DNA from: Solirubrobacterales bacterium
Lineage (GTDB): Bacteria > Actinomycetota > Thermoleophilia > Solirubrobacterales > 70-9
NCBI GenBank assembly: GCA_030152805.1
Contig: JASLIG010000020.1
Span: forward strand, 1-64,000
Reading direction: 5' to 3'
Length of the DNA stretch: 64,000 nt
Positions 8,224-15,823 of the stretch are shown here, piece after piece. The translations under genes and the position numbers were made by a program. Numbering within the stretch: position 1 is the stretch's first letter; the number at the start of each line of letters is the position of its first letter. The notes under the pieces were generated by a model. The model made no database searches. It was not told the origin of the DNA and worked only from the letters and a program-made list of their open reading frames with translations.

Positions 8224-9117
8224 CTAGCCGAACCGTCCGCTGACGTAGTCCTCGGTGGCCTGCTGGGAGGGGCTGGTGAAGATCTTCTCGGTCGCGCCGA
8301 TCTCGATCAGACGACCGGGCTTGCCGGTCTCCTCGAGGTTGAAGAAGGCGGTGATGTCGCTAGCCCGTGAAGCTTGCTGCATATTGTGGGTGACGATCGC
8401 GATCGTGTATTTGCTCTTCAGCTCGCCGATCAGGTCCTCGATCGCCAGCGTGGCGACTGGATCAAGCGCCGAGCAGGGCTCGTCCATCAGCAGCACCTCG
8501 GGCTCGACCGCGATCGCGCGGGCGATGCAGAGTCGCTGCTGCTGTCCGCCGGAGAGTCCGGAGCCCGGCTTGTCGAGCCGATCCTTGACCTCGTTCCAGA
8601 GGTGCGCCCCCCGCAGCGAGCGCTCGACGACTTCATCCTTCTCTGACTTCTTCACCCGGCCGGCGTTGAGGTTGAGCCCGGCGGCGACGTTGTCGTAGAC
8701 CGACATCGTCGGAAAGGGATTGGGCTGCTGGAAGACCATGCCGACGAGGCGGCGAACCCGGACGGGATCGACCGCCGAGCCGTAGACGTCCTGCCCGTCG
8801 AGGGTGATCTCTCCCTCGACCCGGGCGCCCACGGTGAGCTCATGCATGCGATTGAGCGAGCGCAGGAAGGTCGTCTTGCCGCATCCCGAGGAGCCGATCA
8901 GCGCCGTCACCTTGTTCGGCTCGACCGTCATCGTCACGTCTTGCACGGCGTGGAAATCGCCGTAGTAGAGGCTCACCTCCTTGGCCTCGAGCGTCTTGGC
9001 GGGCCGGCCCTGCACAGCGGCGACCGACTCGGGGGTGGTCTGCGTTCCTGTGATCGGGGGCTTCATCTCAGCTTTGCCGACCTCGGTGTCGGATCGGGTT
9101 GCGCCCGCTGCTCCCAT
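8224..9117 (-). CDS. pstB: Phosphate ABC transporter ATP-binding protein PstB
   Basis: The ATPase of the high-affinity phosphate importer. It shows Walker A GSSGCGKTT, Q-loop VFQQPNPFP, signature LSGGQQQR, Walker B VLLMDEPCSALDP and switch histidine VTHNMQQ. The start at ATG 9117 is supported by AAGGAGAG about 8 bases upstream; a GTG at 9141 directly after the pstA stop is less likely. The N-terminal 35 residues before KTLEAKEV are longer than usual. Confidence 0.97.
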   Translation of the reverse strand: MGAAGATRSDTEVGKAEMKPPITGTQTTPESVAAVQGRPAKTLEAKEVSLYYGDFHAVQDVTMTVEPNKVTALIGSSGCGKTTFLRSLNRMHELTVGARVEGEITLDGQDVYGSAVDPVRVRRLVGMVFQQPNPFPTMSVYDNVAAGLNLNAGRVKKSEKDEVVERSLRGAHLWNEVKDRLDKPGSGLSGGQQQRLCIARAIAVEPEVLLMDEPCSALDPVATLAIEDLIGELKSKYTIAIVTHNMQQASRASDITAFFNLEETGKPGRLIEIGATEKIFTSPSQQATEDYVSGRFG

Positions 9118-9141
9118 CGGTCGTGCTCTCCTTCCATCCAC

Positions 9142-10176
9142 TTAGCGGATCTCGGTTCTGTACCGGCGATAGATCAGGCGAGCCACGAGGTTGAGGACCA
9201 TGACGATAACGATCAGGGTCAGCGCGGCTGCCCAGGCCCTGTCGTAGGAGGCCTGCTTGAAGACGCCGGGCGTTCGGTACTCGCTGTAGGCGTAGACCGC
9301 GAGATTCTGCATGCGGCCGGAAAAGGGGTTGCTGTTGATCGAGTCGACCACGCCGGTGGTGACGAGCAGCGGCGCCGTCTCGCCGATGATCCGCGCCACC
9401 GCGATCATCATCCCGGTGATCAGCCCGGCGAAGGCGGTTGGCAGGACGACCTTGACGATCGTCCGCCACTTCGGCGTGCCCAGCGCGTAGGACGCTTCGC
9501 GCAGGTGGTTGGGGACGATCTTCAGCACCTCCTCGGAGGTGCGGATCACGATCGGGATCATCAGCACCGAGAGCGCGATCGAGCCCATCACGCCGAGCCG
9601 GATTCCGGGACCGAGAATCAGCGCGAAGAGGGCGTAGGCGAAGAGGCCAGCGACGATCGAGGGGATGCCGGTCATCACGTCGACGAAGAAGGTCAGGGCC
9701 CGGCGCAGGCGGCCCCCGGCCCCGTACTCGGTCAGGTAGATCGCCGCCATCAAGCCGACCGGGATCGAGATCAACGCGGCGACGCCGGTGATCACCAGCG
9801 TGCCGACGAGCGCGTGGGCCGCGCCGCCGCCGCCTATGTGCCCGCGCGCCGACTCGGTGAGGAATTCGAGGCTGAGACCGGGGATGCCGCGCTTGGCGAC
9901 CTCGAAGACGAGCGAGAGCAGCGGGATCAGGGCGAGCCCGAAGGCGGCGACGATGATCAAGGTGACGAGCCGGTCCTTGGCCCGGCGCGACCCCTCGATG
10001 CGGCGCGACCAGGTGTAGGTGACGATCGCGGCGACGAAGACGGTGAAGACCAGCAGCAGGGCGACGCTGAAGGAGCCAGCGGCGAGCAACAGCGCCGCGG
10101 AGAGCAGCGCCGAGCCGGCGACGGCGCCGTAGGGGGACCAGTTGGGCAGGACGCCGGTGTCGAGCGTGGCGTTCAT
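9142..10176 (-). CDS. pstA: Phosphate ABC transporter permease PstA
   Basis: A 344-residue inner-membrane subunit with the MetI-like permease core, including the EAA loop around LREASYALGTPKWRTIVKVVLP. An N-terminal extension of about 65 residues (two predicted helices, roughly residues 18-55) precedes the usual first helix. It overlaps pstC by an ATGA, showing tight translational coupling. Confidence 0.96.
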   Translation of the reverse strand: MNATLDTGVLPNWSPYGAVAGSALLSAALLLAAGSFSVALLLVFTVFVAAIVTYTWSRRIEGSRRAKDRLVTLIIVAAFGLALIPLLSLVFEVAKRGIPGLSLEFLTESARGHIGGGGAAHALVGTLVITGVAALISIPVGLMAAIYLTEYGAGGRLRRALTFFVDVMTGIPSIVAGLFAYALFALILGPGIRLGVMGSIALSVLMIPIVIRTSEEVLKIVPNHLREASYALGTPKWRTIVKVVLPTAFAGLITGMMIAVARIIGETAPLLVTTGVVDSINSNPFSGRMQNLAVYAYSEYRTPGVFKQASYDRAWAAALTLIVIVMVLNLVARLIYRRYRTEIR

Positions 10177-11129
10177 TGGATGTTTTGGCGGGCGATGATC
10201 GCGCGGGCCGCAAGGTTGGTGACGAGGGTGATCGCGAAGAGGACGAGGCCCGAGGCGATCAGCGTGTTGATCGCGAGGCCGGTCGATTCGGGGAAGTCGA
10301 GGGCGATGTTGGCGGCGATCGTCGAGGGGTTCGCCTGGCTGATCAGGTTGAAGGTGACGATGCCCGAGACGGAGAGGATGATCGTCACGGCCATCGTCTC
10401 GCCCAACGCGCGGCCGAGGCCGAGCATGGCGCCGCTGATGATCGAGGACTTGCCGAAGGGCAGGACCGTCATGCGAATCATCTCCCAGCGCGTCGCGCCC
10501 AGCGCCAACGCGCCTTCCTGCAGCTTGCCCGGTGTCTGTGAGAAGACCTCGCGGGCGACGGCCGAAACGATCGGCAGGATCATCACGGTCAGGACCAGGC
10601 CGGCGACCAGCATCGTGCGGCCGGTTACCGAAGCGGGGCCCTCAAAGAAGGGGATGAAGCCGAGCTTCTGTTCGAGCCATTCCATCGGGCCCACCGCGGC
10701 GGGCCCGAGCACGAAGATGCCCCAGAGGCCGTAGACGATGCTGGGAACGGCGGCGAGCAGGTCGACCATGTAGCCGAGCGGGAGGAGCAGGCGTCGCGGC
10801 GCGATATGGCTGATGAAAAGCGCCACCGCGACCGCGAGGGGAACGGCGAGGACCACCGCGATCGTCGCCGCCAGCACGGTGCCGAAGGCGAGCGGGGCGA
10901 TGTAGTCGATCAGGCTCTTGCCCCCCGGCAGTTCGGAGGAGCTGGCGGTAACCGCCGGCGCCGCCTGAATCAGCAGGAAGGCCGCGACCCCGGCGAGCAG
11001 GGCGAGGATCGTGACCGCCGCCGCGACCGCCGCGTTGGAGAAGACCCGGTCCCCCCACCGCCGCCGCCCTCCTGAGGCGGCGGCGATGAGTTGACCAGCG
11101 TTGGTCGTGGTGTCGGCGCGTGCCTCCAC
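10173..11129 (-). CDS. pstC: Phosphate ABC transporter permease PstC
   Basis: A 318-residue inner-membrane subunit, with the EAA loop in LQEGALALGATRWEMIRMTVLP and six predicted helices after a hydrophilic N-terminus. Its GTG start directly abuts the pstS stop codon, and its stop overlaps the pstA ATG, so pstS-C-A-B form one compact operon. Confidence 0.96.
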   Translation of the reverse strand: MEARADTTTNAGQLIAAASGGRRRWGDRVFSNAAVAAAVTILALLAGVAAFLLIQAAPAVTASSSELPGGKSLIDYIAPLAFGTVLAATIAVVLAVPLAVAVALFISHIAPRRLLLPLGYMVDLLAAVPSIVYGLWGIFVLGPAAVGPMEWLEQKLGFIPFFEGPASVTGRTMLVAGLVLTVMILPIVSAVAREVFSQTPGKLQEGALALGATRWEMIRMTVLPFGKSSIISGAMLGLGRALGETMAVTIILSVSGIVTFNLISQANPSTIAANIALDFPESTGLAINTLIASGLVLFAITLVTNLAARAIIARQNIQ

Positions 11130-12227
11130 CTAGCCTTCGATTGCTTCAACCGCCGGCTGGACCTTCTTGGCCAGGGAGGCCGACAGCGGGGCGGAACCGG
11201 CGTTTTCAGCGGCGATTTCCTGTCCTTCGCTGCTGATCACGTAGTTGAAGAACCCCTTGACGATGGCGGCTTCATCAGCCGAGCCGTACTTCGTGCAGCC
11301 GATCAGGTAAGAGACCAGCACGATCGGGTAGGTGCCCTGCGATTCGGTCTTGCGATCGAGTTCGAAGGGGAACATGTAGGGGGTCTTGGCCAGATCTTTG
11401 GCTTCGGGCGACTCCTCGAGGATCTTCGCCGCGGCCTCCGGGGTCGGTTCGACGTACTCGTTGCCGACCTTGATCGTGGCCACGCCGAGTTCACCGGCCT
11501 GGCTGGCGTCGGCGTAGCCGATCGCACCGTCGCCGGCCGTGACCGCTTCGACCACGCCGGACGTACCCTGCGCGGCCTCGCCGCCCTTCACGGGCCAGTC
11601 GCCGCTGACTTCGTATTTCCAGATGCTGGGGACGACCTGCGAGAGGTAGTCGGTGAAGTTCTCGGTCGTACCCGACTCGTCGGAGCGGTTGACCGGGGTG
11701 ATCCGGGTGTCGGGCAGTTCGGCGCCGGGGTTGTCCTTGGCGATCGCCGGATCGTTCCAGCTGGTGATTTCCTGGTTGAAGATCTTCGCCAGGGTTTCGG
11801 GGTCGAGCTGCAGAGATTCGACGCCTTCGAGGTTGTAGATGATCGCGATCGGCGAGACGTAGGCCGGGATCTCGATCAGCTTGCCGGGAGCGCAGCGATC
11901 GATCGCCTTTTTCAGTTCGCCTTCTTCTTCTTCGAGCGCGGCGTCGCTGCCGGCGTAGGCAACGCCGCCGGCGATGAACTGTTCGCGGCCGCCGCCCGAG
12001 CCCACGGCGTCGTAGGAGATCGTCACGCCGGAGTTTTCGTTCTCGAATTCGGCGATCCAGGCTTCTTGCGCGGCCTCCTGCGAAGTGGCGCCAGCGCCGG
12101 CTATCTGGCCGGAGAGGTCGCCGCCGGAGGAACTGCTGCCGCTGTCGCCGCTGCTGCCACAGGCGGAAACGCCGATCGCGAGGACGGCCAATGAGGCGAA
12201 CACGGCCAACCATCTAGAGGGACTCAC
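11130..12227 (-). CDS. pstS: Phosphate-binding lipoprotein PstS
   Basis: A 365-residue extracytoplasmic phosphate receptor. The signal peptide ends in a lipobox IGVSAC with Cys23, followed by a Ser/Gly linker. Phosphate-binding loops are visible in GAGATSQ, GSGGGREQF and RSDESGTTENF. The GTG start has AAAAGGAG five bases upstream. A five-unit PHO box lies about 80 bases upstream, so this gene leads a phosphate-starvation operon reaching at least phoU. Confidence 0.97.
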   Translation of the reverse strand: MSPSRWLAVFASLAVLAIGVSACGSSGDSGSSSSGGDLSGQIAGAGATSQEAAQEAWIAEFENENSGVTISYDAVGSGGGREQFIAGGVAYAGSDAALEEEEGELKKAIDRCAPGKLIEIPAYVSPIAIIYNLEGVESLQLDPETLAKIFNQEITSWNDPAIAKDNPGAELPDTRITPVNRSDESGTTENFTDYLSQVVPSIWKYEVSGDWPVKGGEAAQGTSGVVEAVTAGDGAIGYADASQAGELGVATIKVGNEYVEPTPEAAAKILEESPEAKDLAKTPYMFPFELDRKTESQGTYPIVLVSYLIGCTKYGSADEAAIVKGFFNYVISSEGQEIAAENAGSAPLSASLAKKVQPAVEAIEG

Positions 12228-12303
12228 ACGAACTCCTTTTCGTCGTAGTGCACGAAAGCCGACCGGGGTCCGGCCTGCCCGCTGGCCACACTCTCAGCGC
12301 GCC

Positions 12304-12352
12304 TGTGACAGCTTGTTACCTGCCTGTATCGGGATTGTGAAAAAGATGTAAA
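12304..12352 (-). promoter_or_regulatory. PHO box array before pstS
   Basis: On the plus strand TGT-led units begin at 12304 (TGTGAC), 12314 (TGTTAC), 12325 (TGTATC), 12336 (TGTGAA) and 12347 (TGTAAA), spaced 10, 11, 11 and 11 bases. On the coding strand they read GTCACA, GTAACA, GATACA, TTCACA and TTTACA, the orientation of actinobacterial PHO boxes. Confidence 0.72.
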
Positions 12353-12376
12353 AAACCCCCGGAAGGGCGGCCGTTC

Positions 12377-12664
12377 TCATCCCTCGGGGGAGAAGCGGTA
12401 GCCGATGCCGCTGTGCGTGTGGATCAGACGTTGGCCAGGCAGCGCTTTGCTCAGCTTCGAGCGCAGGCGGCTGACGTAGACGTCGACCGAGCGGTCATCG
12501 TTGCGGGGTTCACGGCCCCAGACCTCGGCGTAGAGTTCCTCGCGGGTGAGGATGCGCTGCGGATGGGCGGCCAGCGTCGTCAGCAGCTGCAACTCGCGCA
12601 CGGTCAGGCTCAGCGGGCGGCCGTCGACAAGCGCCGCGTGCTCCTCGGGCCGGATCTCCAACAT
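12377..12664 (-). CDS. Orphan OmpR/PhoB-type winged-helix DNA-binding protein
   Basis: About 95 residues consisting solely of a response-regulator C-terminal domain: LTVRELQLLTTLAAHP, then the recognition-helix segment DRSVDVYVSRLRSKL and the hairpin IHTHSGIGYRF. It resembles the matching domain of the regulator encoded just upstream (DRSVDVFIRKLRQKL, IHTHFGVGYRF) but has no receiver. The ATG at 12664 is preferred; TTG 12685 is possible. It has its own PHO box at 12721-12738. It may compete with or assist the full-length regulator. Confidence 0.8.
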   Translation of the reverse strand: MLEIRPEEHAALVDGRPLSLTVRELQLLTTLAAHPQRILTREELYAEVWGREPRNDDRSVDVYVSRLRSKLSKALPGQRLIHTHSGIGYRFSPEG

Positions 12665-12700
12665 GGCCCGCGAGGATTGCCGCAAGCGGCGCGGCGTCGG

Positions 12701-13507
12701 TTACGCGACCGTAAAGCTGCTGTGAACTACTTGTGAATCGGCCGACCGCGGCTCGAGGCTCGCCTTCGCCTCCTCGACCAGCTCAGGGGCCACGCCACCA
12801 CCGACCGCCTCGGGATCGAAGCGGTAACCGACGCCGAAGTGGGTGTGGATGTAGCGCCAGCCCGGCGAGCGCTTCTCCAGCTTCTGGCGCAGCTTGCGGA
12901 TGAAGACGTCGACGGAGCGGTCGCCGTGGGCCATCGCGTAGCCCCAGACGCGCTGGTAAATCGCCTCGCGCTCGAGCACCTGGCCCCTGGCATCGGCGAG
13001 CAGTTGCAGCAGCTCGAACTCGCGGCGGGTCAGGTCGAGGCTGCCCTCGCCAACGAAGGCCTGGAACTGGTCGGCGCGAATCTCCAGCTCGCCGACCACG
13101 ACCGGACCGGCTTCGGCACCCGGACGGCTGCGCCGGCGCCGGCGCGAGACGGCCTCGATCCGCGCCATCACCTCCTCGGGATGGCAGGGCTTACCGATCC
13201 AGTCATCGACGCCGAGGCGCAAGCCGCGCACCCGCTGGGCGACGGTCGAGCGACCGGTGCAGACGATCACGCCGAGGTCGGGCAGCATCGCGCAGACCCG
13301 CTCGAGGTAGTCCCAAGCTTCGTCGCCGAGGACGCCGAGGTCGAGCAGCAGCGCGTTGAGCTTCATCGCCACCAGCTCCTCGGCCGGGATCGCGCTGCTC
13401 AGCACCCGCTGCTGCCAGCCGGCGGCCTCGGTGCGCTTCGAGAGCACGGTGACGAAACCGCTGTCGTCGTCGATTACCGCGAGCCGAATGGTTTGCTGTG
13501 GGTTCAA
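12701..13507 (-). CDS. Response regulator, receiver plus winged helix (PhoB/PhoP type)
   Basis: A receiver domain with all key residues (IDDD acidic cluster, phospho-acceptor in LLLDLGV, CTGR, IGKP lysine) followed by an OmpR-type winged helix ending GVGYRFDPEA. It sits at the head of the phosphate island, so it is the likely Pho regulator; no histidine kinase is in the window. Start uncertain: I use TTG 13507 because a TACAAT -10 box lies at 13557-13562. A GTG at 13606 would add 33 residues but lies inside a PHO box and gives no recognisable domain. Confidence 0.85.
   Translation of the reverse strand: MNPQQTIRLAVIDDDSGFVTVLSKRTEAAGWQQRVLSSAIPAEELVAMKLNALLLDLGVLGDEAWDYLERVCAMLPDLGVIVCTGRSTVAQRVRGLRLGVDDWIGKPCHPEEVMARIEAVSRRRRRSRPGAEAGPVVVGELEIRADQFQAFVGEGSLDLTRREFELLQLLADARGQVLEREAIYQRVWGYAMAHGDRSVDVFIRKLRQKLEKRSPGWRYIHTHFGVGYRFDPEAVGGGVAPELVEEAKASLEPRSADSQVVHSSFTVA
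12721..12738 (-). promoter_or_regulatory. PHO box before the orphan winged-helix gene
   Basis: Plus-strand repeats TGTGAAC (12721) and TGTGAAT (12732) are 11 bases apart; a weaker CGTAAAG sits 11 bases before them. They overlap the last codons of the response regulator and read ATTCACA/GTTCACA towards the orphan gene. Confidence 0.6.
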
Positions 13508-13556
13508 GTGACGGCGCCAGTTTGGACGAGGAGTGCCCGTACCTGGAAGTGGCGGG

Positions 13557-13562
13557 ATTGTA
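13557..13562 (-). promoter_or_regulatory. -10 box for the response-regulator gene
   Basis: TACAAT on the minus strand, about 50 bases before the TTG start. No good -35 is seen, which fits an activated promoter. Confidence 0.4.
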
Positions 13563-13601
13563 TGCGCCAGCAACGGCGGCGTGCTGGCCAAAATCCCTGC
13601 G

Positions 13602-13636
13602 TTCACAGGATTTTCACAGCCAAACGGCCCTAATTT
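13602..13636 (+). promoter_or_regulatory. PHO box and -10 box pointing rightward
   Basis: TTCACAG occurs twice (13602 and 13613), 11 bases apart, read as GTTCACA/TTTCACA on the plus strand. Exactly 11 bases after the second unit is TAATTT (13631-13636), a good -10. No protein gene follows on this strand before the terminator at 13742. Confidence 0.6.
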
Positions 13637-13642
13637 GCGGGA

Positions 13643-13778
13643 AAGTGGTCACCGGAGCTTCACGAGAGATTCTCTGGATATTCACTGACGAGCCGTTCCG
13701 CGCGGTCAAACTCGGGCCCACGAGACTCCTCTCTCGTCACCGCGAACGGCCCACTGCCCCGGGCCGTTCGCTCTTTTT
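13643..13778 (+). ncRNA. Candidate Pho-regulated small RNA
   Basis: Predicted about 136-nt transcript, from the expected start 7 bases after the TAATTT box to the end of a strong terminator. It contains small hairpins (AGAGA/TCTCT around 13665; ACGAGA/TCTCGT around 13720) before the terminal stem. The only open frame in it (GTG, about 45 codons) has no ribosome site and no recognisable product. Inferred from promoter and terminator logic alone. Confidence 0.45.
13742..13778 (+). terminator. Intrinsic terminator, plus-strand orientation
   Basis: An 11-bp perfect stem GCGAACGGCCC / GGGCCGTTCGC with an 8-base loop is followed by TCTTTTT. The T-tract lies on the plus strand only, so it does not serve leftward uppP. 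Confidence 0.75.
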
Positions 13779-13787
13779 GGGCCCGGG

Positions 13788-14603
13788 CTAACTGATGGCG
13801 CCAGTGGCGGCCAGCACGAGGACCAGGGCGCCGAGGGCGATCCGGTAGACGACGAAGATCTCCAGGGTGTGGGTGCTGAGGTAGCGGAGCAGCCACGCGA
13901 TCGCCAGATAGCCGGTGACGAAGGCCACCAGCGTGGCGATCGCCGTCGCCGCCGCCGAGGGACCGCCGTTTTCGCCGACCTTGCGCAGCTCGAAGAGGCC
14001 GCTCAGGACCACCGCCGGCACCGAGAGCAGGAACGAGTAGCGGGCGGCGGCGACCCGGTCGAAGCCGCGAAAGAGCCCCGCCGAGATCGTCGCTCCCGAG
14101 CGCGAGACGCCGGGAACGAGCGCGAGCGACTGGGCGACGCCGATGAAGATCCCGTCGCGGCCGTTCATTTCGTCAAGAGCTCGCTGCTTCGTGCCAACCC
14201 GCTCGGCGAGAACCATTACGAAGGAGAAGAGGATCAGCGCCGAGCCGATCAGGTACAGGCTGCGCGCGCCCGACTCGATCTGGTCCTTGAAGGCGAAGCC
14301 GAAGATCGAGATCGGGATCGTTCCGAGGACGATGAACCAACCCAGCTTCGCCTCCTGGCTGGCCTGGCGAATCGGCATTCGCAGTTCGCCCAGCCAGGCG
14401 GCGGCGATGCGCCAGAGGTCGGCGCGGAAGTAGATCAGGACCGCGGCCATCGTCCCGAGCTGGATCACCGCGGTGAAGCCGGCGCCGGGATCGGACCAGC
14501 CGAGCAGCGCCGGCACGATCCGCAGGTGCCCGCTCGAGGAGATCGGCAGGAACTCGGTCAGCCCCTGAACGAGGCCGAGGACGATGGCTTCGAGGGTGCT
14601 CAC
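13788..14603 (-). CDS. uppP: Undecaprenyl-diphosphatase UppP (BacA)
   Basis: A 271-residue polytopic membrane phosphatase that recycles undecaprenyl pyrophosphate for wall synthesis and confers bacitracin tolerance. Both family motifs are present: GLTEFLPISSSGHL near residue 14 and LVPGVSRSGATIS near 160. GTG start. It is transcribed towards the response regulator, but the gap carries no minus-strand terminator, so read-through is possible. Confidence 0.96.
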   Translation of the reverse strand: MSTLEAIVLGLVQGLTEFLPISSSGHLRIVPALLGWSDPGAGFTAVIQLGTMAAVLIYFRADLWRIAAAWLGELRMPIRQASQEAKLGWFIVLGTIPISIFGFAFKDQIESGARSLYLIGSALILFSFVMVLAERVGTKQRALDEMNGRDGIFIGVAQSLALVPGVSRSGATISAGLFRGFDRVAAARYSFLLSVPAVVLSGLFELRKVGENGGPSAAATAIATLVAFVTGYLAIAWLLRYLSTHTLEIFVVYRIALGALVLVLAATGAIS

Positions 14604-14694
14604 GGCGCGGCAGACTCTGGCGCGGGCATCGGCGGCGCATCCTATTTCAGGGCCTAAAGGCAGTCTGAAGCCGATTGGCGCCGCGGAGGTGCGC

Positions 14695-14700
14695 TAGATT
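14695..14700 (+). promoter_or_regulatory. -10 box of leaderless promoter
   Basis: TAGATT ends 7 bases before the GTG at 14708. Confidence 0.5.
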
Positions 14701-14707
14701 CCCGGGC

Positions 14708-14965
14708 GTGAAGGCTCCCTCGCGCTCAGCTCGTGCCGTCGCCGCCATCTGCGCGTCGCTGCTCTCGCTGCTGCTGGCCGCCCCCCTCGCCCTCGCCGAC
14801 AACGGCGTCGGCCTTGCCGGGCCGACGACGGACAAGACCGTCACCTTCTTCTGCTTCGGCGTGATCGCCTTCTTCGCGATCCTCGTGATCGTGCTGTCCA
14901 TCGTTCAGGGCAAGCTCGAGAAGCGCAAGGAACGCCGTAGGTACGACCTGGAGCGCTACGGCTAG
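14708..14965 (+). CDS. Small membrane protein of unknown function
   Basis: 85 residues: a signal-peptide-like segment ending ALADNG, then one transmembrane helix (VTFFCFGVIAFFAILVIVLS) and a charged tail EKRKERRRYDLERYG inside. The GTG start is exactly 7 bases from a TAGATT box, arguing for a leaderless mRNA; a TTG at 14675 would extend it without benefit. Its 3' end overlaps the convergent HD-domain gene by 4 bases. I do not recognise the family. Confidence 0.7.
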   Translation: MKAPSRSARAVAAICASLLSLLLAAPLALADNGVGLAGPTTDKTVTFFCFGVIAFFAILVIVLSIVQGKLEKRKERRRYDLERYG

Positions 14966-15807
14966 TCCAGCCGGAAGCCGCTGAGCAGGCGTTTCTCCGT
15001 CTCGCCCTCGATCTTCGCGACCACTTCGACCTTGCCCTCCAGCGGCGTGCCGCGGATCTTCGTCGCCAGCAGGTCGTCGACCTGAAAGATGCCGGCCGAG
15101 TTGTTCAGCTCGATCTCCAACCGCACCGGCCGCGTCTCCCCCGCCTCGATCCGCACCTCGTCGACGGCGGCGGCCGAGATCGAGTGGATGCCCTCCTGGC
15201 CGGCTTCGATCGGCAGGCGGGTGCGGCCCTGGGCCATGTCGAGCGCGTCGGCGACGCGGACTACTCCCGCCTCCAGCGTGTAGGGCTCGCCGCGGCGGCG
15301 GTGGCCGATGATCGCATGGAGGATCTCCGAGGCGACGATCGTGCGCTCGGGCTCGCGATAGGAGCCGGCGAGCAGCCGTTCAAGCGCGCCGCTGGCGAGA
15401 AAGAGGCTGTAGGCCTCGTGATCGGCGCGGTGGATCGACATGCCGACGTCGTGCAGGAGCGCGCCGCCGGCGACGACGACCTCGGCGTCGCGTGCCGACA
15501 TGCCGTGGTCAGCGACGACCGCCGGCTCCACGCCCGCCTTGACCAGCAGGCGCAGCAGCCGCAGGGCGATGTTGAGCACGATCTGCATGTGGACCCAGGA
15601 GTGGTCCGACATGCCGAGGCGCTCGGCATGGACCTGGGTCATGTACCACCAGGCCCTGACCTGATCGTCGCCGTTGATTGCCTCCAGAAACGACTCGAGC
15701 TTGCGGTTGCCGCGGGTCGGCGCCCGCACCTTCGCCTCGGCTATCGCCTCCTTGGGCGGCTTGCGCTGCGGTCCCTTTGGATCGGGTGTCGGGACCGCAT
15801 CGCTCAC
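14962..15807 (-). CDS. HD-domain metal-dependent phosphohydrolase
   Basis: About 281 residues. HD-fold ligands are visible as H..H in SDHSWVHM, GALLHDVGMSIHRADHE, and D in VVRVADALDMAQGR. A C-terminal beta-rich segment (VRLEIELNNSAGIFQVDDLL) follows, as in a family of actinobacterial HD proteins of unknown substrate. The GTG at 15807 is preferred because TACGAT precedes it by 7 bases. It lies just downstream of the Rpf-like gene on the same strand. Confidence 0.82.
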   Translation of the reverse strand: MSDAVPTPDPKGPQRKPPKEAIAEAKVRAPTRGNRKLESFLEAINGDDQVRAWWYMTQVHAERLGMSDHSWVHMQIVLNIALRLLRLLVKAGVEPAVVADHGMSARDAEVVVAGGALLHDVGMSIHRADHEAYSLFLASGALERLLAGSYREPERTIVASEILHAIIGHRRRGEPYTLEAGVVRVADALDMAQGRTRLPIEAGQEGIHSISAAAVDEVRIEAGETRPVRLEIELNNSAGIFQVDDLLATKIRGTPLEGKVEVVAKIEGETEKRLLSGFRLD

Positions 15808-15814
15808 GGCCGTG

Positions 15815-15820
15815 ATCGTA
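15815..15820 (-). promoter_or_regulatory. -10 box of leaderless promoter for the HD-domain gene
   Basis: TACGAT on the minus strand ends 7 bases before the GTG at 15807 and overlaps the end of the Rpf-like gene. Confidence 0.45.
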
Positions 15821-15823
15821 GGC

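Noticed and set aside
8842..10734. 630-codon plus-strand frame opposite pstA-pstC
   Set aside because: Asp/Gly/Arg-rich translation without domains; the minus strand encodes clear Pst permeases.
13742..13778. Hairpin taken as the uppP terminator
   Set aside because: The T-tract is on the plus strand only, whereas uppP is transcribed leftward.
13643..13791. Small open frame (about 45 codons) within the candidate small RNA
   Set aside because: No ribosome site and no recognisable product; it fits chance in GC-rich DNA.
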